Source: an uncultured Bacteroidia bacterium
Lineage (GTDB): Bacteria; Bacteroidota; Bacteroidia; Bacteroidales; UBA932
Assembly (NCBI GenBank): GCA_902785575.1
Contig: CACZZF010000007.1
Span: 1-64,000, forward strand
Length of the DNA stretch: 64,000 bases
Direction of reading: 5' to 3'
The notes beneath the pieces are model-generated. The model was not told where the DNA came from, made no database searches, and saw nothing but the letters and a program-made list of their open reading frames with translations. Position numbers and translations under genes: made by a program. Every line of letters begins with the position of its first letter. The stretch's first letter is position 1. This document shows positions 35,451 to 44,258 of this stretch, piece by piece.

Positions 35451-38102
35451 TCAGTTCTCAGTCAGGCGCAAAACGACCTTACCGGCCAGTCCTGACGGGA
35501 CGGGGTCCCATCTATCGTATGTCGTGTGGTGATAGTTAATGTCTACGACATTGATATCGTGGAACTTCCGCCAGGGAACACCTCTCCGGTCCATGTCCGC
35601 TATACGGTTAGCAGGCAGGTTCGTAACCTCAATCTTGATCTCATTCGTTCCAGGGTGGAACAGTTTCCCGCAGTCGAGGGTGAAGGGCACAGCCCAGGCA
35701 CAACCGACGAATGTTCCGTTCACATATACCCGGGCACTCTCACGCACGTCCCCAAGGTCGATTGTCCAAGCTTGCGCGGCTTCTTCCTCCGTCATATTCA
35801 GGATAGTGGAATATACTCCCGTTCCCATCGTGACGGCAGCGCGCTCGTCAAGTCCTTCCCAGGTCCTAAGTGTCTGGAAGGAATAGTGGCGGCCTACCTC
35901 CGGCGCTTCCTCTGTGAAAGACAGGTTCCATCCATTCGAAGTCAAGTCGATGCGCTCCTCTCCAGGACGAACGCCATACAATGAGGGCATAGATGATGGC
36001 TTCTTATTGAAAGTCCGAAGGATAACTGATTCACCAGAGCGGAGACTCAAGCTGACTTTCCCTTCCTTAAAAGAGGCGCTACCGGTCTTCCCACTCATCG
36101 GATCATAGAATACAGCCGCTTCAGCATCAACTCCAAGAGATATGTCCGAAGCCATGTCGTCAGGCGTCAGGTTGGCGATGAAATAGTGGTATCCATCTGA
36201 ATTCTTGCGGCGGATGCAGCTCAGTCCCAAGGTGCTCTTCATCTCTTCCGGACGGGCAACTCGAGCCAGAGCTTCCTCATCAAGGCCATCAATGACCGCC
36301 GCGCCATTATCCCTCAGCTGATTAATCACAAGGCGAGTTGACTCAGGCAGTGTAGCTCCTTCCGGAATAATAATCCCTTTATAGCGTGTGCCACCTGATG
36401 TTATGATGGAACCGTCCTCGCAACGCATAAGAGCTACCTGACGGTCGCTTACATAGTCGCAGTCATATCCGAGCCGGTCCAACTCGTGCACAACGGATAT
36501 GAACTCGGGCGCTCTATTACCCATATTGCTTATCTCAAACATCATCAGCAGCCCTTCTTGGCGCCGCTGCCACATGTCATGGACCGGAAGGTAGATAAGG
36601 AAGTCATTGTCAGGTTCACCCCATTGCAGAAAACTCTGGCACCTCTCCAAATATTCAGTGAAGAAAGGGGCGTCTCGCCAAAGAGTGTTTGTGGGCGAGA
36701 AGTCCACTGATGCATAGAACTTCCAGCCAGGCCAAGGATCATCCACCGGCGAATAGCAAGTTCCGTGAAAGAATACCCGGTTGATTCCGGCGCAGAAAAT
36801 CAAGTCGAGATCAGGCTTAAACTGCGATAAGGAAGTGCGGAAATGCTCAGTCAACCATGTGAAAGTCTCGCAGCTGGTAAGCGGTTTCCCGCCAGTATGG
36901 GCCGCTGATGAGGCATATTTGAGCATCGACAGGTCGGAGAAGTTCCGCCTGGTTTTTCCGGGATCTGTCCGAAGGCCTCGGATGCCGAACTCTGACAAGC
37001 CAAATCCTTCTATCTCAGGAATATCCACGGCACCGTAAAGATCGAGAAGATTACCTGGTGAGCCGTGAGCCTGGTTTCGTACACGCACGCCCTTCCCATG
37101 TGCCCAGTTCACCCACTGGCTGGTGAAATACTCATAGATCAGATCACTCAGAGTCTCGCGGTAGTCGGCAAGAACCTTGGCCGCCTTGTCTCCCATGCCG
37201 GTCAGCAGTTCCGGCAATCTTTCCTCAAGGGCATATCCCCTCCTGGCCAGAAACTCCTCATAAAGACGGGGAGTCCAATCTGCCTCGTATACCTCGTAGC
37301 TGTCGTTGAAGAAAGTGTCCGGATAGGGAACGCCGCTACTTTCGAACGCTTCCTCGAAGCGCTGGATGTAATGAGCCACGGCTACCGAATCGAAATGGTC
37401 AATCACCAGACCTTCCCCGCCAGGAGCCGCCCGTTTGACATCTGACAAAGTCCGTGTGCAGTATTGGCTGATCACAAGCCAGCAGCCTCTCCGGGGATTC
37501 CAATCAAGTGTTCCGTCTTTTACTAATGCGGTAAGATTCAAGTATTTCCCATGCCATCCTCCATTTGGTACAATCGGATAAACCAACACACGCTGAAGGG
37601 TCGAATACCGCTCATCTTGTCCAGGAATACGGACGTCCAAACTGATATGCCTACGCTTGGTTGAGACATCAATGGTATCAGCTTTCCAAGTCACCTTGCA
37701 GGAGGCCTCATCCAGAGGAGTAGCAGGTCCACCAAAAGGCCAACCGGTACCGAAATTCATGTCTATCTGGATACCCATGCGCTCTCCTTCCTCCTCTACG
37801 AAACGGAGCATTTCCATCCACTGAGGTGAGAGGAACTCTATGTTGTTAGCCTCGTTTCCCCGCACACCATAGATAGGCGTGATTTCCAGCGCTCCGATAC
37901 CTCTTGAGGCATATTCCCGCATATTAACACGCAGGTTCTCACGATCGACGGCCGACCCCATCCACCACCAGCGACTGCCAGGCTTTGCGCACCGGCCAGC
38001 TTCAGGCCAGGATTGGGCACTTACTCCCGCGACTGACAACAACAGCGACAGGGAAAGCGCGCTTATTGTTTTAAATGGCTTACCAGCGAAGCGGAGTCTC
38101 AT
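35451..38102 (-). CDS. Exported GH106-like glycoside hydrolase (alpha-L-rhamnosidase family)
   Basis: An 883-residue protein with an N-terminal signal peptide (cut near SVAGVSAQ, about 29). The N-terminal GSRWWWMGSAVDRENLRVNM and GIGALEITPIYG regions, the central DGLVIDHF-type segment, and the C-terminal jelly-roll lectin-like part (ARVYVNGTFVGCAWAVPF, NEIKIEVTNLPANRI) are those of the large GH106-type enzymes, most of which are alpha-L-rhamnosidases. Overlaps the GH3 gene as ATGA, so the two are coupled. A rhamnosidase and a beta-glucosidase together would release plant-type rhamnosyl-glucosides, but the substrate is inferred. Confidence 0.85.
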   Translation of the reverse strand: MRLRFAGKPFKTISALSLSLLLSVAGVSAQSWPEAGRCAKPGSRWWWMGSAVDRENLRVNMREYASRGIGALEITPIYGVRGNEANNIEFLSPQWMEMLRFVEEEGERMGIQIDMNFGTGWPFGGPATPLDEASCKVTWKADTIDVSTKRRHISLDVRIPGQDERYSTLQRVLVYPIVPNGGWHGKYLNLTALVKDGTLDWNPRRGCWLVISQYCTRTLSDVKRAAPGGEGLVIDHFDSVAVAHYIQRFEEAFESSGVPYPDTFFNDSYEVYEADWTPRLYEEFLARRGYALEERLPELLTGMGDKAAKVLADYRETLSDLIYEYFTSQWVNWAHGKGVRVRNQAHGSPGNLLDLYGAVDIPEIEGFGLSEFGIRGLRTDPGKTRRNFSDLSMLKYASSAAHTGGKPLTSCETFTWLTEHFRTSLSQFKPDLDLIFCAGINRVFFHGTCYSPVDDPWPGWKFYASVDFSPTNTLWRDAPFFTEYLERCQSFLQWGEPDNDFLIYLPVHDMWQRRQEGLLMMFEISNMGNRAPEFISVVHELDRLGYDCDYVSDRQVALMRCEDGSIITSGGTRYKGIIIPEGATLPESTRLVINQLRDNGAAVIDGLDEEALARVARPEEMKSTLGLSCIRRKNSDGYHYFIANLTPDDMASDISLGVDAEAAVFYDPMSGKTGSASFKEGKVSLSLRSGESVILRTFNKKPSSMPSLYGVRPGEERIDLTSNGWNLSFTEEAPEVGRHYSFQTLRTWEGLDERAAVTMGTGVYSTILNMTEEEAAQAWTIDLGDVRESARVYVNGTFVGCAWAVPFTLDCGKLFHPGTNEIKIEVTNLPANRIADMDRRGVPWRKFHDINVVDINYHHTTYDRWDPVPSGLAGKVVLRLTEN

Positions 38103-40258
38103 ACCTTAGCCTTGATAGACTTGAGGGCATTATCGGCGGAAGAGCCTCCGACGCGGAGTACATACTCACCCGGACGGTATACAACCCTGCCGGCCTCGGG
38201 ATCCCACCAGTTGAAAGTGTCCTCAGTGAGAGGAATGGAGACCTTGACAGCCTTACGAGCCTTAACGGAAACTCTTTGGACGCCCCTCAAAGCCTTAACC
38301 GGCCCTTCAGAGTCATCAGGACGGCTGACATAAAGCTGGACAATCTCGTCACCATCCTTACGGCCGCGGTTCTTCACCTTGACCACGACTACCTTGCTGC
38401 CATCATCGAGAGTCTTCACTTTCGGTTTCCCATATTTGAAGGTGGTGTAGCTCAGGCCATGGCCGAAAGCGTATAACGGAGTCCCGCGGAAATAACGGTA
38501 AGTCCTTCCCTCCATGTCATAATCCTTGAAATCCTTGACCTGGGAATCATCGGCATAGAAAGTAAGAGGAAGCCTGCCGGAAGGGTTGAACTCGCCATAA
38601 AGCAGGTCCGCGACAGCGGTGCCACCCTCCTGCCCAGGATACCAAGCCTGAACGATTGCCGAGCATATCTTATCCTCATCCTTGAGGGCGATCGTACTTC
38701 CGGAGAAGTTAATGAATATCACCTTCTTACCAGCATCCACAAGAGCCTTGACAAGCTGCTTCTGGATAGCGGGAAGCTCGATGGAAGTCCTGTCTCCACC
38801 AAAGAAGCCGGGGATGTCGACATCATCCATCTGCTCTCCCTCGAGGCGAGGTGTGATACCGCCGGCAAATATAACTGTCTCATAGCCTTCAAGTTCAGAA
38901 ACTACAGCGTTAATGTCTGTCGGGGTCTCCTCAAGTTCCGCGGCGTGAGGGCAGCCCTTGACATATTTAAGGTCGGGAATCCTTACTTTCAAAGCGTCAT
39001 AAAGAGTGACGGTGCGCTTGGGGACTCCCTCGTAGTTGCCCCACATCATCACTGAGTCAGCTGCGTTGGGGCCGACAAGGGCGATCTTGTTGTCTGGCGC
39101 CAGAGGCAGTATGCCGTCATTCTTAAGCAAAACAAGACTTTTGCGGGCGATATCAAGCGACTGTGCCTTATGCTCATCTGAGCAAAGGACGGACTCGGGA
39201 ATATTGTCCCAAGGGGACTCGAAGTCAATCTCACCGAGGGCAAAACGCACGGTAAGCAGCCTCTTCACGTGCTCGTCAAGATCAGTCTCCTTAAGCAGTC
39301 CCTGTGAGACGGCGGCGGGAAGAAGGTATGTCATATTTCCGCACTCCACATCCATTCCGGCGAGAGTCGCGGCGGCGATGGCCTCCTCACGAGTCTTAGC
39401 CCAATTGTGATATTGCTCGCCGACGAAATCGGAGACAGCCCAGCAGTCACTCACTATCAATCCTTTATATCCCCACTCATCCCTGAGGATGTCCTGTAGG
39501 AGCCTGGTGGAGGCGCCACAGGGATAACCCTCGAAGCGATTGTAGGCGAACATGACCTCCTGAACCCCAGCCTTTGTGACAAGGTCCTTGAAAGCGGCGA
39601 GATAAGTCTCCCAAAGATCCCTTTCGGAAACGTTAGCGTCGAATGTGTGCCTCAAAGACTCCGGCCCGGAGTGGACAGCGAAATGCTTGGCGCAGGCCTG
39701 GGCCTTGAGATGACCATCAGAAAAATCTCCCTGAAGTCCCCTCACGACAGCGGATCCCAGGAGGCCGGTCAGGTACGGATCCTCACCGTAGGTCTCCATT
39801 CCCCTGCCCCAGCGGGGATCCCTGAATATGTTGATATTAGGGGTCCAGAAAGTCAGGCCGGCATACTGTACACTCTGACGGGTCTCGACTGTACGGGCTA
39901 GGCGGTATTTGACCCTGGCCTCGTCGCTGACGGACGTGAATACTTCCTCTATAAGCTGGGGATCGAAAGAAGCCGCCATACCGATCGGCATCGGGTACAT
40001 TGTGGCGTAGCCGTTACGGGCGACTCCGTGAAGCGCCTCATTCCACCAGTTATAGGCGGGAATACCAAGACGGGGAATGGCCTGTGAGTTATAATCCATC
40101 AAGGAAGCCTTCTCGACAAGTGTAAGCCTCCCCAAAAGATCTTCAGCCCTCTGCTCAGGGCTTAAGTTCTTATCCATGTAAGGCAGCTGCGCGGCGGCAG
40201 GTAAAGCGGCTGCGAGAGTCAGCAAAGCGGCTGCGGCCATTTTCAAAACAGATTTCAT
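38099..40258 (-). CDS. Exported glycoside hydrolase family 3 enzyme
   Basis: A 719-residue GH3 protein with signal peptide (about 1-23, ALPAAAQ). The (beta/alpha)8 domain holds RDPRWGRGMETYGEDPYL, KHFAVHSG and the nucleophile D271 in GLIVSDCWAVSDF; the alpha/beta sandwich and a fibronectin-III-like C-terminus (RNRGRKDGDEIVQLYVS-type) follow. The motifs best fit beta-glucosidase or beta-xylosidase. It starts 13 bp after pnuC and may be read through from it; no separate promoter is visible in that gap. Confidence 0.93.
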   Translation of the reverse strand: MKSVLKMAAAALLTLAAALPAAAQLPYMDKNLSPEQRAEDLLGRLTLVEKASLMDYNSQAIPRLGIPAYNWWNEALHGVARNGYATMYPMPIGMAASFDPQLIEEVFTSVSDEARVKYRLARTVETRQSVQYAGLTFWTPNINIFRDPRWGRGMETYGEDPYLTGLLGSAVVRGLQGDFSDGHLKAQACAKHFAVHSGPESLRHTFDANVSERDLWETYLAAFKDLVTKAGVQEVMFAYNRFEGYPCGASTRLLQDILRDEWGYKGLIVSDCWAVSDFVGEQYHNWAKTREEAIAAATLAGMDVECGNMTYLLPAAVSQGLLKETDLDEHVKRLLTVRFALGEIDFESPWDNIPESVLCSDEHKAQSLDIARKSLVLLKNDGILPLAPDNKIALVGPNAADSVMMWGNYEGVPKRTVTLYDALKVRIPDLKYVKGCPHAAELEETPTDINAVVSELEGYETVIFAGGITPRLEGEQMDDVDIPGFFGGDRTSIELPAIQKQLVKALVDAGKKVIFINFSGSTIALKDEDKICSAIVQAWYPGQEGGTAVADLLYGEFNPSGRLPLTFYADDSQVKDFKDYDMEGRTYRYFRGTPLYAFGHGLSYTTFKYGKPKVKTLDDGSKVVVVKVKNRGRKDGDEIVQLYVSRPDDSEGPVKALRGVQRVSVKARKAVKVSIPLTEDTFNWWDPEAGRVVYRPGEYVLRVGGSSADNALKSIKAKV

Positions 40259-40271
40259 AATATATTGGTTA

Positions 40272-40859
40272 TTAATAATTACCTATAGTGGAAACATATT
40301 CACCTTTCTTCCTCCAATGGAAGAAACCATACGTCGAGGCAATGACATACGCGACATAAAGCAAGGTCATCCAATACTTTCCGGCAAGAAAGCACATGAT
40401 GACGAGGATCGTGTCACCAATGATCCAAAGTATCCAGTGATAAGGGATAGATTTCGCCAACCAGATCATGCCGACGACGCACAGGCACGTCGACAAGGCG
40501 TCAAGCCATGGATTGCTGTCGTTCAGGATAGTCAGCAGCCAGACAAGAAGAGCTGTTCCGACGATGAAAATGGCGGCGCTCAGCATGGCCATCTTCGGGC
40601 TGAGTCTTGTCAGGTGGACGTCGGCTTCAACCTCGGCGCTGTCCTTTTTCCATTGGTACAGGCCCCAGAAGGCCATGCCGACATAGTAGATATTCAGGCC
40701 CATATTGGCCCAATTGCTCTCAAGAAAGAATTGTATGGCGCAGGCGGTGCTTGTGAAGAAGCCGAAATACCACATGGTGTTCTTCTGGAGCACTTCGAAG
40801 ATCATGTACGGGATCCCCATCACCAGAGCCACTATCTCTATAATCTGTACGATGTCCAT
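40272..40859 (-). CDS. pnuC: PnuC-family vitamin transporter
   Basis: A 195-residue inner-membrane facilitator of the PnuC family, about seven predicted helices. The family core WYFGFFTSTACAIQFF and the C-terminal WILWIIGDTILVIMC, KYWMTLLYVAYV segments are clear. PnuC proteins move nicotinamide riboside, thiamine (PnuT) or riboflavin (PnuX) and rely on intracellular phosphorylation for trapping. No kinase lies nearby, so the ligand is unknown. The start is ATG 40859; the -7 box TAAATTTG ends 6 nt before it. Confidence 0.9.
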   Translation of the reverse strand: MDIVQIIEIVALVMGIPYMIFEVLQKNTMWYFGFFTSTACAIQFFLESNWANMGLNIYYVGMAFWGLYQWKKDSAEVEADVHLTRLSPKMAMLSAAIFIVGTALLVWLLTILNDSNPWLDALSTCLCVVGMIWLAKSIPYHWILWIIGDTILVIMCFLAGKYWMTLLYVAYVIASTYGFFHWRKKGEYVSTIGNY

Positions 40860-40865
40860 ATCGTA

Positions 40866-40873
40866 CAAATTTA
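40866..40873 (-). promoter_or_regulatory. Promoter -7 box of pnuC
   Basis: TAAATTTG on the minus strand, six bases (TACGAT) before the ATG at 40859; it predicts a leaderless or nearly leaderless mRNA. Confidence 0.6.
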
Positions 40874-40932
40874 CAAAAAAGATTGTAATTCATTACTATT
40901 TGTCCTGGCGGCAGGCCTCTCCCTCTTCCGCC

Positions 40933-40955
40933 GTCCCGCTCCGCTCAGAATGACA
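40933..40955. repeat. Degenerate dispersed repeat at the 3' end of the TonB receptor gene
   Basis: The minus strand reads TGTCATTCTGAGCGGAGCGG, a variant of the CATCCTGAGCnnAGCGAAGG family. It contains the receptor's last codons and its TGA stop (40945-40947). Confidence 0.6.
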
Positions 40956-42987
40956 AGGTGGAGACCAGAAGGAAATTGAAGCCGGGCATGGGGTAGTTGT
41001 CAACTATCTCGTATTGCTCGTTGAGGAGATTGTTGAGACAAAGCTTCAGGGAAAGGTCGTTGCCTCTGAGGGACAGGTTCTTAGTGACCGCCGCGTCAAG
41101 TGTGGCCCATGGAGCGAGGCGATAGGCAGGAAGGTTGGCTGAGGTCGTGAACCGTTCCCCAGTAGCGAAGAGAGTCACATCCGCCCTCCAGCCCGAGATG
41201 TCTCCGAACAAGTTGACTGAGCCGCTATGAAGGGGAATATAAGGGATCTGCCCGTTCCAATCCGACTTATCCCTCGCCTGTTGGAAAGTGTACCTGGCCA
41301 ATGCCCCAAACTCTCCCCTGCCGGCTTTGAAAGAGTAGTCCACCGTCACATCGCTTCCTAAGACGGCAACCTTGCCGATATTGTACATCGACCAGCGGAA
41401 CTGATTTGATGTCGGGACAGCTATTATCTTGTTCTTCAGCTGGTTCCAGTAAATATCAGCCTTAAATGACAGGTTGCTCGCCCCGGACCGTACAGCCACC
41501 CAATCCATCCCGAGATCAAATTGTAAAGCATCCTCAGGATCCAGGGTCTTGGTTCCGACCGTAGTGTAATACAAGTCATTAAAAGTCGGCATCCTGTATG
41601 ACCGTTTGGCGAATCCGTTGACAGTGAAGCGTTCCGCTGCCTTCCAACGGGCGACTAAAGAAGGCATCAGAACGTTTCTCCTGGCACCAGCCCGGTCACC
41701 GCCTGACAGGAATCTGTCATTGACATCCAGATAAAGGATAGTGGCTGACAAGTCCACAGGTCCTGAGCCTAACCTGGTTGAAAGGCAGCTCCATGATGAC
41801 AGTCTGCCCGGGTAGACAAAGCCGCGTAAATCAGCGTCAAGATAGTCATACTGGATATCCTGGGCTATGTTGACACTCAGCCAAGGGCTTATCCTCGCCA
41901 TAGCCGAGGCGGAAAGGTAAGCCGAATGATTCCGGTAGTTGTAATGAGCCGGATTCCCTCCAGCAAGAGTCTCGGGGAAATCAATGTATTCCAGATGGTT
42001 AAAGGATATTTTCGCCCTTCCTGACACCGACCATACATCGCTGAGAGAACGGTAATATCGCCCCTGGATAAAGGCATCCCTATCCGTCTGCCGGTCAAGG
42101 CTGAGGGGATACTCTCCCGCCTTTTTGTAGACCGGGCCAGGAAGTCCTCTGCCAGAACCGTAAAAATATGCCTTGATAATCCAGGACTCGTAACCGGAAC
42201 TCGGAGAAAAAACCATAGCTTCCGCGCGGACACTCGAAAGGTCGCAATTCTTCCGGATCATTGTCGTGTCATAGCCAGCAAGAGATCCATCCGGATATTG
42301 CCGGAAATCCTTTACATGGAACCTGTATCTGCCGTTTGAGGACACAGCGTCAGCCGAGAGTCTCATGGAAGCGCCATTTCGGAACAGATGTTCCCAGGAA
42401 AGCTTTGGAGCGACAGTAAAGAAAGAACCAGCTCCGATTCCTGTCTTGAAGTTATCCGCCTTACTACCAGAAAAGACAGGCTCGGCACTTTCAAGGTAGA
42501 GCGAACTTGCCGATGAATACTCCTTGGCGCTCTGAAGCGGCGCGACCTTCTGGCCTGAGAACAAGCTGACAGAGCCAAGGCCTTCGAGGTTGAGACGCCC
42601 TAGATCAACTTGCATATTCTGAGCGTTGTCTATCTGGATTCCATCGACAAAGACTCCAGTATGTTCGCTACCTAAGCTCCTGACATTAACGGTCTTAAGT
42701 CCTCCTACCCCACCATAGTCCCTAATTTGGACGCCGGTGAAACGCCTGACTGCCTCGGACAGGCCCGTGACCGATCCAAGTTGCTGGAAAGTTATTCTTT
42801 GAGGTACAGTGATACTGCCGGCTGTCGAGCTTACTACAGACGCCCGAAGAGTGTCCGCCTGAGCCACAATGTCATCCTGAGCCACAATGTCATCCTGAGC
42901 GTAGCGAAGGATCCCCGCCCCACCCGGTTGCCGGGCAGCCATGACAGCACCCAGCAGACAAAACGCCACTGTGGCCAGACACCTCAT
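40945..42987 (-). CDS. TonB-dependent outer-membrane receptor, BtuB-like
   Basis: 680 residues with signal peptide (about 1-18). The plug domain covers about 55-150 (GSVTGLSEAVRRFTGVQIRDYGG, LGSEHTGVFVDGIQIDNAQ) and the rest is a beta-barrel ending in the expected C-terminal phenylalanine (STLSF). No CarboxypepD/SusC extension, so it is a small-molecule receptor rather than SusC. Residues about 25-46 (GILRYAQDDIVAQDDIVAQ) come from a dispersed repeat plus an 18-bp tandem duplication, in the spacer between signal peptide and plug, where a TonB box would lie. Downstream of the surface lipoprotein by 3 bp, upstream of pnuC: a vitamin-uptake set. Confidence 0.92.
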   Translation of the reverse strand: MRCLATVAFCLLGAVMAARQPGGAGILRYAQDDIVAQDDIVAQADTLRASVVSSTAGSITVPQRITFQQLGSVTGLSEAVRRFTGVQIRDYGGVGGLKTVNVRSLGSEHTGVFVDGIQIDNAQNMQVDLGRLNLEGLGSVSLFSGQKVAPLQSAKEYSSASSLYLESAEPVFSGSKADNFKTGIGAGSFFTVAPKLSWEHLFRNGASMRLSADAVSSNGRYRFHVKDFRQYPDGSLAGYDTTMIRKNCDLSSVRAEAMVFSPSSGYESWIIKAYFYGSGRGLPGPVYKKAGEYPLSLDRQTDRDAFIQGRYYRSLSDVWSVSGRAKISFNHLEYIDFPETLAGGNPAHYNYRNHSAYLSASAMARISPWLSVNIAQDIQYDYLDADLRGFVYPGRLSSWSCLSTRLGSGPVDLSATILYLDVNDRFLSGGDRAGARRNVLMPSLVARWKAAERFTVNGFAKRSYRMPTFNDLYYTTVGTKTLDPEDALQFDLGMDWVAVRSGASNLSFKADIYWNQLKNKIIAVPTSNQFRWSMYNIGKVAVLGSDVTVDYSFKAGRGEFGALARYTFQQARDKSDWNGQIPYIPLHSGSVNLFGDISGWRADVTLFATGERFTTSANLPAYRLAPWATLDAAVTKNLSLRGNDLSLKLCLNNLLNEQYEIVDNYPMPGFNFLLVSTLSF
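42858..42914. repeat. 18-bp tandem repeat joined to a dispersed repeat, in the TonB receptor gene
   Basis: CCTGAGCCACAATGTCAT occurs twice (42858-42875, 42876-42893) and runs directly into CCTGAGCGTAGCGAAGGAT (42894-42912). Each 18-bp unit adds six codons, giving the repeated peptide DDIVAQ. Confidence 0.8.
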
Positions 42988-42990
42988 TCT

Positions 42991-44151
42991 CTAGTAGAGA
43001 ACCATATGCGCCGGAAGCATCCCAGCCACAGCTGACCACTTCTCTTTGAAATCCTTTGTGAAACACCAGACCTTACCTGGACCTGTGTAATCAGCGTCTG
43101 CGATATAGATGTCACCAGTCCCCGGAGCGACGCAAATGCCATATGGATTACCGACCTTTGCGGCGTCTGTCCCGGAAATAGCTTTGGATGATACAGAACC
43201 ATCTTTGACAGACACTTTATAGAGCATATTTGAATATCCTCCAGTAAGTTCCTCGGCATTGCCGATCGCATAGATATATCCGTCGGAACACATAGTCATG
43301 CAACTTACATGCACATCCTTAACCTGACTGCTCGACGCGCCGCTGATCTTGTAAAGGCCCATGGGTTCAGACATGCTCTGTATCCAATTACCATCAGCGT
43401 CCTGGCTCCAAGTGCTCTCACCATAACTTGAGACATAGACGGCACCCTGGCCATCTGAAGCCATATAATGCAGGTTGGAAGCGGTCGTGACAGAACTGGA
43501 GACCTTGAAAGATGCCAGATCTATCACACTGACAGTGTTCTCATGAATGTAGTTATAACCACCGCTGTTGGCGACATAGAGTTTGTTACCGGAAACAGCT
43601 ACGCCCTCCGGCTGACAACCGACTTCGACCTCCCCGTCAACCTTGTAGGTGGAAAGCGAAATCCTGTAAACTTTACCCTTAACCTCATCGCCACCGTAAA
43701 TAGCTCCGGCATAAGAGCTTACGTAAGCGTAGTACTTATCAAAAGCGATATATCTCGGATCCGGCACAGCTATGGAGGCGATAAGTGTCTCGTCAAAAGC
43801 GTCGAGCACATGAACATACCCCGACCCGTTCATCACGAGCCAGAGTTTACCTTCATTGAGGGCCAGGTCGTTACCTGTGTCCCCTATTCCTTGTACCACA
43901 GCGGGATTCATTGATCCGAAAGCATCGGACACGTAATTTCCATCAGAGAACCTGAAGAAATCCAAAGTGGAATTGTTCTTCTGGAAGTTTCCTTCGTTCA
44001 AAACAAAAAGTTTGGCGAACAATCCCTTTTCACCTACTGCGACATTGACACCCGCAAGGTCCGCATCCCTGGAGGTGGTTTCACTTTTCTGGCAGCCTGC
44101 CGCTACGGCCAAGACCACCATGCTGAAAACCAGCAGTGCACATTTTTTCAT
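42991..44151 (-). CDS. Surface beta-propeller lipoprotein (YncE/DUF5074, BtuG-like)
   Basis: A 386-residue lipoprotein, signal MKKCALLVFSMVVLAVAAGC with lipobox VAAGC. The rest consists of repeated blades: VLNEGNFQKNNSTLDFF, LWLVMNGSGYVHVLDAFDETLIASI, GCQPEGVAVSGNKLYVANSGG, NTVSVIDLASFKV and NPYGICVAPGTGDIYIADA. This fold and its place directly upstream of a BtuB-like TonB receptor match the Bacteroides BtuG lipoproteins that capture cobalamin. Here, the downstream PnuC points to another vitamin or cofactor. No cobalamin or TPP riboswitch can be read in the 107-bp gap upstream. Confidence 0.87.
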   Translation of the reverse strand: MKKCALLVFSMVVLAVAAGCQKSETTSRDADLAGVNVAVGEKGLFAKLFVLNEGNFQKNNSTLDFFRFSDGNYVSDAFGSMNPAVVQGIGDTGNDLALNEGKLWLVMNGSGYVHVLDAFDETLIASIAVPDPRYIAFDKYYAYVSSYAGAIYGGDEVKGKVYRISLSTYKVDGEVEVGCQPEGVAVSGNKLYVANSGGYNYIHENTVSVIDLASFKVSSSVTTASNLHYMASDGQGAVYVSSYGESTWSQDADGNWIQSMSEPMGLYKISGASSSQVKDVHVSCMTMCSDGYIYAIGNAEELTGGYSNMLYKVSVKDGSVSSKAISGTDAAKVGNPYGICVAPGTGDIYIADADYTGPGKVWCFTKDFKEKWSAVAGMLPAHMVLY

Positions 44152-44201
44152 TTCTGAAATCTATTTGAAAGAACTTTATGACTTGATACGCGAATATACT
44201 G

Positions 44202-44236
44202 AAAAAAAAGAGGATGGCAATTAAGCCATCCCCTTA
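44202..44236 (-). terminator. Terminator of the TMEM43-like gene
   Basis: Stem GAGGATGGC/GCCATCCCC (44210-44218 with 44225-44233), six-base loop, then a run of T on the minus strand. Confidence 0.85.
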
Positions 44237-44258
44237 AACTTATTAATACTAGAAAAGC

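Noticed and set aside
44152..44258. TPP or cobalamin riboswitch before the vitamin-uptake genes
   Set aside because: ACTTGATACGCGAATATACTG at about 44180 faintly resembles the TPP 3' motif but is on the wrong strand, and the 107-bp gap, partly a terminator, cannot hold a cobalamin riboswitch.
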